Of a stretch of DNA of 64,000 nt, positions 49,727-60,404 are shown one piece after another (the first letter of the stretch is position 1; each line of letters starts with the position of its first letter). Position numbers and translations under genes: made by a program. The notes under the pieces were generated by a model. The model searched no databases and was not told where the DNA came from. It was given only the letters and a program-made list of their open reading frames with translations. The DNA is from Arabidopsis thaliana (lineage: Eukaryota; Streptophyta; Magnoliopsida; Brassicales; Brassicaceae): NCBI RefSeq assembly GCF_000001735.4, contig NC_003074.8, forward strand, positions 9,114,101 to 9,178,100, given 5' to 3'.

Positions 49727-50319
49727 TTTTTTCTTCTTTTTGTTTCTCTCGTTGGCGATTTCAAATATTGTTTCTTTGTTATCTCTATTTTTTTTTGTGA
49801 TGTGGATATGGGTACATATAGGGCTTAGAGCATATGCTAGTTTTAGCTATTCCTTATTTGAAAGAAAAAATAATTCTAAGTTAAGGATGTGAAAAATGTT
49901 TTTTTTAGCTAGAGATGCTTTTTCGGGATTCCATTGTTTTTACAGCCAAATTTCTTTTGAATTAATAAATACATATGTGATTGATGAGATTTGATTTCTA
50001 GTCTGCTTATATATCACCCCATCCTATATTGATGATATTTGATTCAATAGGTTGCATGTTGTATATCTACTACCATACACTTCAAAGTAAACACAAAAAT
50101 ATAGATAGTTATAACTTATAACCAGTAAGTAGTAGGTTTTTCATGTCATGGATATCCACTATGCTACACTTCACAGTCCCAAAGAATATAGCTAACTATA
50201 TTTTTGTAGTGGCCATCTACAACATATATATATATTCGACAAAAATGAGTGTTGATCCCAATGTTAAAATGATATAACTCCATGAGTAGAATCCAAAGCA
50301 GAGGACTCGAGCTCATTAA
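49727..50319. other. RALFL25 promoter
   Basis: Non-coding. The first 200 bp share short phrases with the RALFL26 upstream region (GCTTAGAGCA, TTTAGCTA, TATTTGA). Confidence 0.5.
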
Positions 50320-51036
50320 GACCGTCCACATTGGTGACTCCCATTAAGATGTCTTTACTATAAATTAATATAAAATTAATAGTACTATTTAAAGCTGAAG
50401 ACTCTTACAAATTATGTATTATTTTTTCTCCTTCCATTGGTCATCTTTAAATATGGGTGTCTCATTACTTTTTTTCCCCAACAGAACAATTAAAAACCAA
50501 AACTTGGTGATGAATCACAGAAAAATGAAACAAATTCGATCTGAGATTGGGAAAGAAAGAGTCCCGAATTTGTGTGTGATTGAGAATATGAGCCAAATGA
50601 ATAAATAAATAAATGTAGAGGAAGATCAGGAGGAAAACACAATCATTCGGTGGTGATGGCCCAAGCGCCGTCATCTACGGCGATTCTCCGGTGCATATTG
50701 TTGGAGGAGAATCGATGGTTTTGGGAAATGTTATGGCGGTTAGAAAGCGGGATGTCATCGGAGATCTGCCGGATGAGTGTTTAGCTCATGTGTTTCAGTT
50801 TTTTGGAGCTGAGATTGGAAGAGAAAGAGAGAGAAAAAATTGCAAATGGAGAAAAGAAAAAAACAAATAACGAATGATAGGATGACACGTACGGTGTCTT
50901 TCAATATCAAATATGTCTTCCCAGAGACTCCGGAGACACGGGTCTCTCGTAATAACACAATAAACTTTTATTTTTCTTTATTTTTATTCTTTTTAAATAT
51001 AAAGATACTTCCATTTTATGTCGGATGGATATGCTC
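50320..51036. mobile_element. Harbinger-type non-autonomous element carrying an F-box gene fragment
   Basis: Flanked by TAA at 50317-50319 and 51037-51039. Left terminus GACCGTCCACATTGG; the right terminus in reverse is GAGCATATCCATCCG, imperfect inverted repeats of the type seen in the neighbouring 187-bp element. The TAA target site and GC-end motif suggest PIF/Harbinger. Inside, 50656-50870 is a fragment of a VFB-type F-box gene (listed separately). No transposase is present. Confidence 0.55.
50650..50870 (+). pseudogene. Captured fragment of a VIER F-BOX (VFB/SKIP2-like) gene
   Basis: Plus-strand translation gives GGESMVLGNVMAVRKRD then VIGDLPDECLAHVFQFFGAE, the opening of the F-box in VFB/SKIP2-type leucine-rich-repeat F-box proteins (family pattern LPDECLA.VFQFL). 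In another frame just upstream MAQAPSSTAI resembles that family's N-terminus, so one frameshift separates them. The match ends right after the first F-box helix and runs into low-complexity GA-rich sequence. It is an intron-free fragment, inside a transposon-like element, with no sign of function. Confidence 0.7.
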
Positions 51037-51039
51037 TAA

Positions 51040-51226
51040 GAGCACCCACATTGGTTATCTGTTTATGGATGTCTTTAAATATAAACTAATAGAAAATAGT
51101 AGATGTCTTTAGTTTTAGATTTTTGTCTCTAAAAAGATATTTGAGACACAAAAAGAGGGTTGTCTTTAATTTTATTACTAATTTATTCTAAATACATCTT
51201 TTAAAAATTGTGTAATGAAGATGCTC
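51040..51226. mobile_element. 187-bp Harbinger-type MITE
   Basis: TAA target duplications at 51037-51039 and 51227-51229. Termini GAGCACCCACATTGG and, in reverse, GAGCATCTTCATTAC. AT-rich interior without coding capacity. It shares its left TAA with the element ending at 51036, so the two sit back to back. Confidence 0.75.
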
Positions 51227-51229
51227 TAA

Positions 51230-51874
51230 GAGCTTTATTAAATAGAATTAAATTGAAAATAAGATAATGAATTAGGTCATTATGTGAAAAAATGTAAAAG
51301 AAGAAAAATATTAAATAGTCACCAAGATCAAATAATTTTTGAGATTTATCTCATACAAGATGACGATTGAAGACAACTCTCAAAGGTTACAATAATCAAT
51401 GTTTGCATGAATTAGATACTTTTAGTAAACTATTTGCTAGGAACCTAAACAACATGGGCTAATTTACATTACATTGGGCTTGTTGGTTCTAAAATGGGTT
51501 GTATCTTTAGATGTTTATTTGCTTGGAACACTAAATCCTCTTGGTTTTGGATTCTACGTACTCACGACAAGGTCAGATAAGACATATAGTGTATTTATGA
51601 GATGAGACATATAGGATTTTAGGAGACGAGTCTCGATGAAATTACTCAACAATAATAAGAGTCATACCATTATTATAAGCACAAAACATGGACAAAATTA
51701 TTTCAGTTACAGGATCTTGTGTATTGAATTGAAATCAGTAAGATTTATATATTAATCAACTGGAATTATCATATACAGCGTAATGTGTATATATATGAAT
51801 ATATAATATCATTGCAAGTCTCATGTAGAAGAAGGATCAATATAAAGGGACGTCGTCGTCATGTGAGGTTAAAC
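51230..51874. other. Spacer downstream of RALFL26
   Basis: AT-rich; likely includes the RALFL26 3'-UTR. No gene seen. Confidence 0.5.
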
Positions 51875-52105
51875 CTAGGCATCTCGTCTGCACCGGGTAA
51901 TTCTACTACAACCACGACTATAATTGTGAACAGGGACGCGAGGTTTGTGGTGGGAATTGTGAGGATGACATCCCGCTGGAGGATTAGGACCACGACACCG
52001 GTCAAGCACGCCTGGATTTAAATACTTTCGACCTTTGCGAGCCTCTGATTGCTCCACCACCACAGCGACACAAATCACCAACAAGATTATCATCCATGCC
52101 TTCAT
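51875..52105 (-). CDS. RALFL26: RALF-like secreted peptide
   Basis: Intronless 76-residue precursor. Signal peptide (MKAWMIILLVICVAVVVEQ, cut probably after SEA), then a basic peptide with the four RALF cysteines (LDRCRGPNPPAGC ... YSRGCSRITRC) ending RRDA. About half its residues are shared with RALFL25, including MIILLVIC, PGCH/AGCH and YSRGC, so the pair arose by tandem duplication. It has no RRxL processing site. Role as for RALFL25: extracellular signal to CrRLK1L receptors. A TATA-like CTATATATG (minus strand, 52085-52077 region is coding-free; motif at 52177-52185) lies ~75 bp upstream. Confidence 0.92.
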   Translation of the reverse strand: MKAWMIILLVICVAVVVEQSEARKGRKYLNPGVLDRCRGPNPPAGCHPHNSHHKPRVPVHNYSRGCSRITRCRRDA

Positions 52106-53342
52106 TTTTAGTCAATTAATATGTTGATCCTTCTTCTTGACACCTTTGTTTCTGTGAATTAGGAGAAAAGTGAATTCATATATAGAGTGCTTAGAGCAAA
52201 CTCTAAATTTAGCTAATCCATATTTGAGGAAACCACAAGATGTGAAAATAGAATTTTGCAAGATATATACTTTCAGGTTGCTTTTTTGTTTTGACTTCAT
52301 GTCTTAGCAGTTAGCAAGTCAATTGATACCTATTCTTATTTGTTTTTATTTGGCATATGCAAAAATATACATCAATGACGAAGAAAAAACTTCATGGTAG
52401 GGTTAATGGGTAAAAATTGAGTATTATGTCTAAGGAAAGGATATCTATGGATAGTTGTCCATTTTGTCTCAAACTTTTTTCTCCATAAATAGTGGTGACT
52501 CACAATTTTTTACTATTTTCAAAAAGAAATTAACACGAATGTTTGCAAACTTTTTTCTCTTTAAATAGAAGTTCTAGACCTATGCTTATACTTATACATT
52601 TTCTAGAGTCGGGATCGACATTTAACATAATCGGCTTACTTAGATTTAATCATTTGTGAAGTGCATTTGAAATGTTTTGCGCTTCTCTTATTTTACCTCT
52701 CCACTCATCAACTCGCATACATACATGAGCAGACGTAGTGAGAGAAGATTGGTGCATATGCCCCGAGCCAAGTTTAAAAAAAAACTATTCTGATTGTAAT
52801 TTGATTACTTTTGATGGTAAAAATAGTTGTCCCCACAAAATTTTGGTTCAATCGTTTCCTTGCACCAAGTACCTAATTTTGTTTTGTCTTTTCTAGCCAC
52901 CGTTAGATTATTGTTCTTAACACCATGATCATCGGATTAATGTATATCTTACAAAATTATTATATTGATATGAAATAAACTAATTAAAGTTAACATTTAC
53001 GTTTGTATTCCCTAACTTAGTTAACTTTTGGTTTTTTCTAAGTTACAAAAATCTTACAATGTGATTCCTTTTCTCCCAAAGATCTTTCTTTTTTTCACTA
53101 AACAAATAAATGAACCATTATATATGCTTTCATCTAAATTTTATACTAACTTTTCTTTCAATATGTGCATGTATATGATTTATACAGCATTTAATACAAT
53201 ATTATTCAATATAAAAAGTTGTTCCAATATGGTTGTCTCTCCTTTCCCAAATTGTTTTTTTAAACCATTGACACCATACATGTCTAAAATCAGAAAGGCA
53301 TGATCACAAGAAGCTCCCAATAATTATCGAGTACACAATGGT
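52106..53342. other. RALFL26 promoter and CYP82G1 3' flank
   Basis: The first ~170 bp are RALFL26 upstream DNA similar to that of RALFL25. The rest is AT-rich; a 91-codon plus frame at 53028-53303 starts at a non-ATG codon and is not supported. Confidence 0.5.
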
Positions 53343-55170
53343 TTAGAGTAAACTATACAACTTCGGGTCGAGCCGAGGCATTACAACTACTTCGACCGGG
53401 TTAATCTTTGGCAAGGCTAAACCAGGCCCTTCAGCCATATCCAGTGGTTCATCAGACACTTTGTGTAACTCAAACCCTTGAAGCAATCTAGCCAATACAA
53501 AGTGTACAACTCTTAGACCAAGATTGACTCCCGGACACGACCTCCTTCCCGAACCGAAAGGAATGTATTCAAAGTTGCTCTTTTCACATTGTGATTTATC
53601 CTCCATGAACCTCTCAGGCTTAAAGGTTTTGGGGTCAGGCCAGATCTTGGGATCCCTATGAAGTTTCCATATGTTTACGAGCAAGCGTGTGCCTTTCTCA
53701 ACACGGTATCCTCCCACGAAACAATCTTCACGTGCTTCGCGGATTCCTAATCATTCATCATTTTGTATAAACAATTCAGGTTGAACATTTACAAGATTAA
53801 TAAGGTCATGAAATAAGAATTATAATGACAATAAAGATTCTTTGATTTGTGACCTGTTAGAGGAGCCGGCGGGTAAAGTCGGTGCGTTTCCTTAACAATA
53901 GCTTGTAGGTACTTGAGGTTTTGTATATCGGATTCTTCAATCCATCTACCTTTGCCGACACTATTATCAATCTCTTCTTGTGCTGCTTCTAAAGCAGCTG
54001 GATTGTTGAGTAGCAGCGATACCGCCCATGTCAAAGTGATGGATGTGCTGTCTGATCCTGTTAATGTGAGAGCCTACAACAAGAAACAGAACATATATGT
54101 TGGTATACATTCATTTCAAACCATGATTGAATTAAGTCATATATATTTCTCATATAAACACTACATTAGTTCATAAATTATTTGTTTGTGAGATTTTCTA
54201 ACATATATATCCAAATTAACGAGAGGTGAAAATTATATGTGCATACCAAAATTGTTGCCTTCACAATGACATCGCGTACGTGTCCACTTATCACAATATC
54301 CTCTGGTAAGATGTCTAGCAGTAGATCCATGATTGTTCTTTCTTGATCCTTCTCATTTCTTGATCTCTTCTTGAGATGTTCGTGGAGCCACTTGGTGTTG
54401 ACTGAGTCAAGCTCCTTAAATAGTCTCTTCATTTGAGAATTTTTTGCAAAATCCAACCATCCCAACCATGGAATAACGTCGCCTATCATAGGAATCACAG
54501 CCAAGTACTCGCAATGCTTCAGGGCCTCCTTATAACGCCATTCATCGCTATTCACTTCACCGAAACCAATCCTCTTCCCCACCATCTTCCTAAGGATTAT
54601 ATTGAAGGTCAAAAACTCAAATAACATGTCAATCTTCACTATAGAAGTTCCACCATTCCCTTTGTATAGGTGTTTGATCAACGTGTTTACTTCTGAAGAA
54701 CGAATGTGACCAAGCATCTCTATACTGTGGTTTGAGAATAGATGGACGGTGACAATCTTACGTAACTCACGCCAATAGTCTCCATAGGGAGCCAGAGTCA
54801 GACTTGCATTGTTGTAGCCTACGTACCGACCAAAGGCTATATTGGGTCTGGTTGCTGTAGCCAAGTCGTTGGTGGTGAAACAATCTTTCACCGTTTTTGG
54901 GTCGCTGGCTACAACCAGCCTATAAAACCCTAACTTGAGGGAGAAGATAGGACCATGTTTTTGGGACATGGCAGCTAATTTCTTGCAAAGGAGTTTTTTG
55001 CCACGCAAAAGATGGAGGTGTCCGAATAGAGGCAAAGCTCCCAATGGCTCAGGAATCGTGGAGCTATCAACTTCACATCTACTCAATTGTTTTCTGAGGA
55101 AAATGTAACCAAAGATTACAAGGGCCAAAGAGAAGAGAGACAACTGGAGAGTACTAAAGAGAAAAGTCAT
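53343..55170 (-). CDS. CYP82G1: Cytochrome P450 CYP82G1, homoterpene (DMNT/TMTT) synthase
   Basis: Three exons (55170-54247, 54073-53854, 53746-53343) join in phase to 515 residues, as in CYP82G1. N-terminal ER anchor ([20 protein letters not shown]) then the proline hinge [14 protein letters not shown]-helix oxygen-binding segment [18 protein letters not shown]-helix ETHR, PERF motif FKPERFM, and the heme loop [10 protein letters not shown] with its cysteine ligand are all present. It cleaves geranyllinalool and nerolidol to the volatiles TMTT and DMNT released after herbivory or elicitation. Translation most likely starts at 55170; three codons further upstream in frame begin with GTG. No damage seen. 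Confidence 0.96.
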
Positions 55171-55225
55171 GGTGATCACTTTGTTTAATGTATGGGATAA
55201 TGAGAATGTATCTTTCTTTTACTCG

Positions 55226-55233
55226 TATATATA
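55226..55233 (-). promoter_or_regulatory. CYP82G1 TATA box
   Basis: TATATATA on the minus strand about 56-63 bp upstream of the start codon. Confidence 0.5.
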
Positions 55234-56100
55234 GTAGTATGGTCTGGACTATGAGGTAATGTCGCTTTCATTTACTATACTATATGTATGTATAGTAAAC
55301 GCGTATAACCTTTAGAGTTTAGACTCCATGTAATCGTACGTATTGATAAGAGCCAAAGACATCATCAATTTTGTGGGGTTTGGTTTGGTTAGGGCCTAGC
55401 TAGCTAATTCAAAGATGGTCCTTCAAATTGTCGGAGATATTTTGAGTTTTCGTTGATGTTTCTATTGAGAAAGTCTGTACGTTATTTTATTCACACCATA
55501 CATGATACATGACAAAGAGACATTAGTACATAGTACGACTAATAGTCATGTGATTTTATATGTGTGGCCGTCCTTAAAAATCGCAAGTTTCACATTTGAA
55601 TTGACATTTCATACATATCAATTTCCAGGCATGTATAACGCACGAGAAAAATAAAAGATCCAAAGATGTTCAAATTCGTTTTATCATGATAACGCGTGTA
55701 AAATACATATAAAATTCAATGATGTTCACGTATAAAATACATAGAAATTCGTTTTATGATGGTGTCACGTAGGATAGGAGCATGTGGAATATGTGGTCTG
55801 CTGTGTATATATATCCCAACTTATGGAATGTGTGAAAGGAGATTATGCTTGCTTTTTCGATTAGTGTCTGACATTAGTGGCTGTAATTATAGTTATTTCG
55901 TCTTATATATAATTCACTTATCAATGTAAATGCACATTATAGTTTCTAGGTTTATTTACGAATTTTACTCGGTTTAGCACAATTTTGTTTAACCTAGCAC
56001 TAATCGTCGCCGTTAATATGAAAACCCAAATCCGAACTTCTTCCACCACTAATCCTACGACCTCCTCTTCAAAATCCTAACACCTACTCCATCTCCGGTA
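55234..56100. other. CYP82G1 upstream region
   Basis: AT-rich, inducible-gene promoter space. No other gene; contains repeated phrases ATAAAATACATA (near 55696 and 55733). Confidence 0.45.
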
Positions 56101-56620
56101 CACTATCTTCTTTACAATCCTTGTTGTCTGAATGTCAAAGAACGAACTTAGATTCCAAAATCTAGCTTTAGACCACTCTTCTCTTCTCCACAGGGACGAC
56201 AATCACTCTTTCGGGTTGTGTCTACAATCGGCTGTGAAAGAAGCTTGTGGATTTATAGAGTCTGTCTGATGCTAATGCCGTTGGTGAGTATGAGTAGTTG
56301 CAAAAGTATAACATTTGACAGTGTCCAGTCTTGTTGATTCAAGTCTTGTCTTGGTTAGCATCTCAACTTGCTGTCTTGGAAATGGCAAAGTATTTTTGCT
56401 TTGGACATGTTTAAACAATGCATAGTAGAATCTGCCTCTCGGGTAATGTTGTTTCGGTCACAAGGAACTAGACCTAAATTCTCTGGAGTTCTCGAGGATT
56501 TGGATGATGCAAGCTTGAGTAATAAGGATAGAGAAAGCCCTTTGAGAATAAATACTTCAGGTGGCCAGTAAAACTTTGGACAGTGCTCAGGTGATATCTG
56601 TTGCAGCATTATATTAAAGA
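56100..56620 (+). pseudogene. Unidentified degenerate coding-like region
   Basis: Protein-like plus-strand phrases occur in shifting frames: SLQSLLSECQRTNLDSK, then ALDHSSLLHRDDNHSFG and LCLQSAVKEACGFIESV, then WLASQLAVLEMAK, and finally ASRVMLFRSQGTRPKFSG with VLEDLDDASLSNKDRES. Composition and length suggest a decayed intron-less copy of a real gene, perhaps a helical scaffold protein. I cannot name the parent. Confidence 0.4.
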
Positions 56621-56955
56621 TCCGTGCTTAAGGAATAATAAGAGTCATGATGGTCTTACTAGACAACGCAGTATACTTTGACCACACAAAATTATACTTT
56701 GAGATATATTACAAGAAATCGATAGGTAACAATGCAGTATTAAAGTAGACCAAACAACAAACCAGATTCATGATATAATGATCTGAAACAATAGAAGGAA
56801 CAAGTTACTAACAATAGAGAGGTATCCTAATTTTCTTAACTAAACAATAGAAGGAACAAGTTACTAGACAAAAAAAAACTCCATAATCGCCTGAACTTAG
56901 ATCGCCATACGAGTTGATCAACCAATTTATAGTCTCAAGTTGAGACACAAGGAAC

Positions 56956-58104
56956 TTAGCAGAGACAGAGAGCAAGGGAAGGGCTTCTCTGTTCCATGGC
57001 AAAGCAGAGGATTCCACAGGACCTGAATGACCAAAGACTAATGTTGTCGCCTTCTTTCAATCCATTAGCCTCAACAATATCGTTCCACCCACAGATTAGA
57101 TTGTAATTCCAGCTTCCTTTACCTGATTCCTTCTTCATCTCCCATCTCTTTAACATCACACCCCACTTCTTACACCGTTGATCCACAAGAATCGCTCCCA
57201 CTCCAATCTTCTTATCGTTTTTGATGTCTTTGTCTATGATTCTTGACTCCACAGAAGTCAAGAAATCGTTGCGGAGTAAGTTGTTGAAAGGCATTGAGAG
57301 ACGGTTCTGTGTTGGGTTTACATCAGTAACGAACAGAGTCTTCTCAAAGATCAATTTAGCGTCTTTGGCTTCTTTCATGTCTCTCATCACATTGACAAGC
57401 CACTCAGGCGTCTCTCTCGCCGTTTGTGAAAAAGGAGCAACCTTTGCTTTCTTGACTCCACCAGTACGCTTCCTCTGTTCCACAGCACGTCTCTTGCGGT
57501 TTTTGTTCTCCGTTAGGCACAAAGACAGAGGACATGGGAAATTAGGGTTTGGTGGGTCTTTCGTCTCTGTCTTCTCGGACCCAGCCGTCTTGCAATCAAA
57601 GAGTACGAGTGAAGAACAAGGTTCGGAACTAGGGTTTTGTAGTGTCTCGAAATCAGCGGCGATGAAACATGAAGAAGATAGCAACTGATGATGGTTTAGT
57701 GGGTCTTCGATCTCAGAATCAGAAGGGAACTGGTTAAGATCGATAAGCGATGAAGAAGCTGAAGTTAAAAACCCACTAAGCTNNNNNNNNNNNNNNNNNN
57801 NNNNNNNNNNNNNNNNNNNNNNNNNNNNNNNNNNNNNNNNNNNNNNNNNNNNNNNNNNNNNNNNNNNNNNNNNNNNNNNNNNACTAAGCTTTTGTTGTCT
57901 CTTTACCAAAGACGATCTTGTTTTTCTCGGGAAGAGACAAAAGATTCTCTTCTGTGTTTCTTCTTCTTCTTCAGAGACAATCTTACGACGTTGTTTTTCT
58001 TCTTCATATAACATCACCGCCGTATCAACCAGTACATAGAAATTCGACCACATGTTCTTCCCTGAAGCAGTGAGATGATCGTGATTGTAATACATACTAG
58101 TCAT
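56956..58104 (-). CDS. B3-domain (DUF313 type) DNA-binding protein, interrupted by an N run
   Basis: The frame from ATG 58104 to 56956 stays open across 100 N at 57783-57882. N-terminal ~65 residues are variable; a basic stretch (KNRKRRAVEQRKRTGG) probably serves nuclear import. The C-terminal half is the B3 type long called DUF313: TPEWLVNVMRDMKEAKDAKL, then NPTQNRLSMPFNNLL, VGAILVDQRCKKWGVMLKRW, and SWNYNLICGWNDIVEANGL with EGDNISLWSF. REM/B3 proteins bind DNA; targets unknown. Eight bases (ACTAAGCT) are repeated on each side of the N run, and collapsing them leaves the frame intact, so the gap may be an assembly artefact. An in-frame non-ATG extension upstream is ignored. Position suggests At3g25182. 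Confidence 0.8.
   Translation of the reverse strand: MTSMYYNHDHLTASGKNMWSNFYVLVDTAVMLYEEEKQRRKIVSEEEEETQKRIFCLFPRKTRSSLVKRQQKLSXXXXXXXXXXXXXXXXXXXXXXXXXXXXXXXXXXLSGFLTSASSSLIDLNQFPSDSEIEDPLNHHQLLSSSCFIAADFETLQNPSSEPCSSLVLFDCKTAGSEKTETKDPPNPNFPCPLSLCLTENKNRKRRAVEQRKRTGGVKKAKVAPFSQTARETPEWLVNVMRDMKEAKDAKLIFEKTLFVTDVNPTQNRLSMPFNNLLRNDFLTSVESRIIDKDIKNDKKIGVGAILVDQRCKKWGVMLKRWEMKKESGKGSWNYNLICGWNDIVEANGLKEGDNISLWSFRSCGILCFAMEQRSPSLALCLC
57783..57882. other. Assembly gap (100 N)
   Basis: Exactly 100 undetermined bases, the usual placeholder for a gap of unknown size. ACTAAGCT ends at 57782 and begins again at 57883. Confidence 0.98.
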
Positions 58105-59105
58105 TGTGAATTTGTGATTAGAACCGAAAACTTCAAGTTGTTCTGAGAACAAAATCGTGAGTCGCAAGGAAATTACAGAAAGTGAGAGAAACTGGGAGAA
58201 AGTGAGAATGAGAGAGCCTCTGTTGCCTTTTAAATACTTGTGCTCTCTGCTTAATGCTTACATCAAACTTAGGGTTTCCTTTTTTCTTTGAGATTAGTAG
58301 TTTAATTACTGCGATTAGTAACTAATTATAGCCGTTGTCTGATTAACCTTATAATTACGATTTAGTCACTGACTCAGTGACTCGGTATTTCCTTTTTTCA
58401 GGTAAGTAATTTGCCTTTTTGCTTCAGGTTTGTTTAGTTTACAGTTTGATTGGTTAACATTTTTTTTCCTTTATAAATATAAGTTTACTCAGAAATATTC
58501 AGTGATATTTTAATCTTTTATCAAATATTATGCCGGACAATGTATCCAAATGGGTTTTGTTTTTCGTGCTCTGTTTTTTTTTTTTTCTTTGTCTATTTGG
58601 TTGTTTTAAAACTATGCTTCTTGTGTTGTTTGTTTGGTTCATTCCTTCTTAATTAATAAAAGAATAGGAAAATAAATATTTTTAAGAAGTTAAGAAAAAC
58701 TGATCTACAGTCGACACAATGATGAGTTATCTTAATAAATATGAAGGAAATTTACTGCTAGTGTATCAATTTTGTTTTATGGTTTACTTGGTCATTTACT
58801 GAGATGATGTTTAAGGGGTTTCACTTACAAATTAAGAAAGTAAAAATTTCTAGCTAGGCAAACCTTTAAAGTAAAATACTTTAACTGTTTTACTGTTAAT
58901 GATGGTTTAAGGTTTTCACTAACAAATGAAGAAAGTAAATAAGCATATAACAAAATATCTGTAACATACAGATGGTTGCCAAATATATTTTTTGTTTTTT
59001 GTTTTGTTTTGCATAAGATGATAAGTACATCATTTAGTTTGGAAAAAAAATCTTTCAAAAAAATCATTCCAATTGATAGGAAACTAGATTTTGCGGCAAA
59101 AGATA
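58105..59105. other. Promoter side of the B3 gene
   Basis: AT-rich, no gene. The first ~100 bp are GA/CT-rich leader. Confidence 0.5.
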
Positions 59106-59387
59106 CTCTATATATCCCATTTTATAAGATTTTTTGGTTAAAAGTACATATATTAAGAAATTTCTTTTCACTAAAAAATATATTTTAAACCATGCAATTG
59201 CAACCTATCATAAAAACCCGCATAATATAAAAATCACAAAATATTACATACATTTTTTTATTTTTGAATAAAACATACATTTATAAAATATTACATACAT
59301 TTATTTATTACACAGAAACATATAAAACATCTCGTAAACTGAAACAATTAAAAAACTAAAACATCTTATAAAATGGAACATTGGGAG
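59106..59387. mobile_element. Stowaway-type MITE
   Basis: Flanked by TA (59104-59105 and 59388-59389). Left terminus CTCTATATATCCCATTTTAT followed by AAGATTTTTTGG; the right terminus in reverse is CTCCCAATGTTCCATTTTAT followed by AAGATGTTTTAG. These long imperfect inverted repeats and the TA site are typical of mariner-related MITEs. Interior is A/T-rich with a repeated phrase (ATATTACATACATTT, near 59238 and 59287). Confidence 0.7.
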
Positions 59388-59389
59388 TA

Positions 59390-60404
59390 TAGTATGACTG
59401 TATGAGTGTGACTGCAAGTCCTTGCTACTATTAACTAAGCAGTACATATGTTTTTGGGTAACGATTATTTAATAAATAAATCTGCTGTCAACAAAAAGGA
59501 AAAAAAAAAACATTTAATTGTTTCTATAAGAAAAAGTGCATATAAGATTTCATTAAGAAAATTAAAGCATAAAATAGATTATGCATGTCATGATGTTAGC
59601 AATGACATAGCATTCAAAATGATGTTAGCAATGACATTGCACACACAAACAAATGTGTGCTTTCAATATAAAGGTTAAAAAATTACAAAAATGTTGGTTG
59701 TACTTAGCTAAATCCATTAGTTTCAAGTTGTTAAACTTATAATCACTAGAGAGTTAGGCTTTTATACGTCACTTTAACCAAAAAATTCCAGAATCACTTT
59801 AACCTGGTAAAATTTCCTTTCACCAGGTTAATTTAGTTTTCATATTTCTTGTAAATATGACTTTTTAGTATGAAAAAGTGAAATTGCCTTTTATAAAACA
59901 TAATTTGGTAAATACCAAATAATATCATTTTTTTACATTCATCCTAAATTTTTATACTAATATTTTCATTTGCAAGTTTATTAACGAATCAACTCAAGCA
60001 AAAAGTATAAAAGATTTGAATTGGTTATGTACGTGTGTATATATCAAACAGGTCGCATTCAAAAGTTCGAAATTCTTATATATTGGAAACAGGTAAATAC
60101 TAAATAGTATTGTAATCCGATTCACTAAATTAACCAATAGTATTGTTTATCACGATGACACTTTTGGGTGGCTATTTTATCCATCCGATTCTTATTTCCA
60201 CTCTAAATAAGTGTAGTGTCCAACGTTACCGTCTCCACCACTACCACTATGCTATCTTTTTCTCTTATAAAAATATTATTAGGTAACAACTATTAATAAA
60301 CAAAGCTATATACTCTATTTTTCTATATAAGGCGTGAGTTCTCCACAAGCCTCCTCATCAATCAAGATCAAGTAAGCATCACTACTTTGTACTAAATCCA
60401 AACC
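59390..60404. other. VTL5 promoter
   Basis: AT-rich, with an imperfect 19-bp direct repeat (ATGATGTTAGCAATGACAT at about 59590 and 59620) and a TATA box at 60323-60330. No gene. Confidence 0.5.
60323..60330 (+). promoter_or_regulatory. VTL5 TATA box
   Basis: CTATATAAGG context, TATA core about 75 bp before the ATG, with a purine/pyrimidine leader after it. Confidence 0.6.

Noticed and set aside
53028-53303. 91-codon frame rich in Phe, Lys and Asn
   Set aside because: Typical chance frame in AT-rich DNA; its first codon is not ATG.
59580-59640. Imperfect 19-bp direct repeat
   Set aside because: Short, imperfect, in AT-rich DNA; no CRISPR-like or transposon structure around it.
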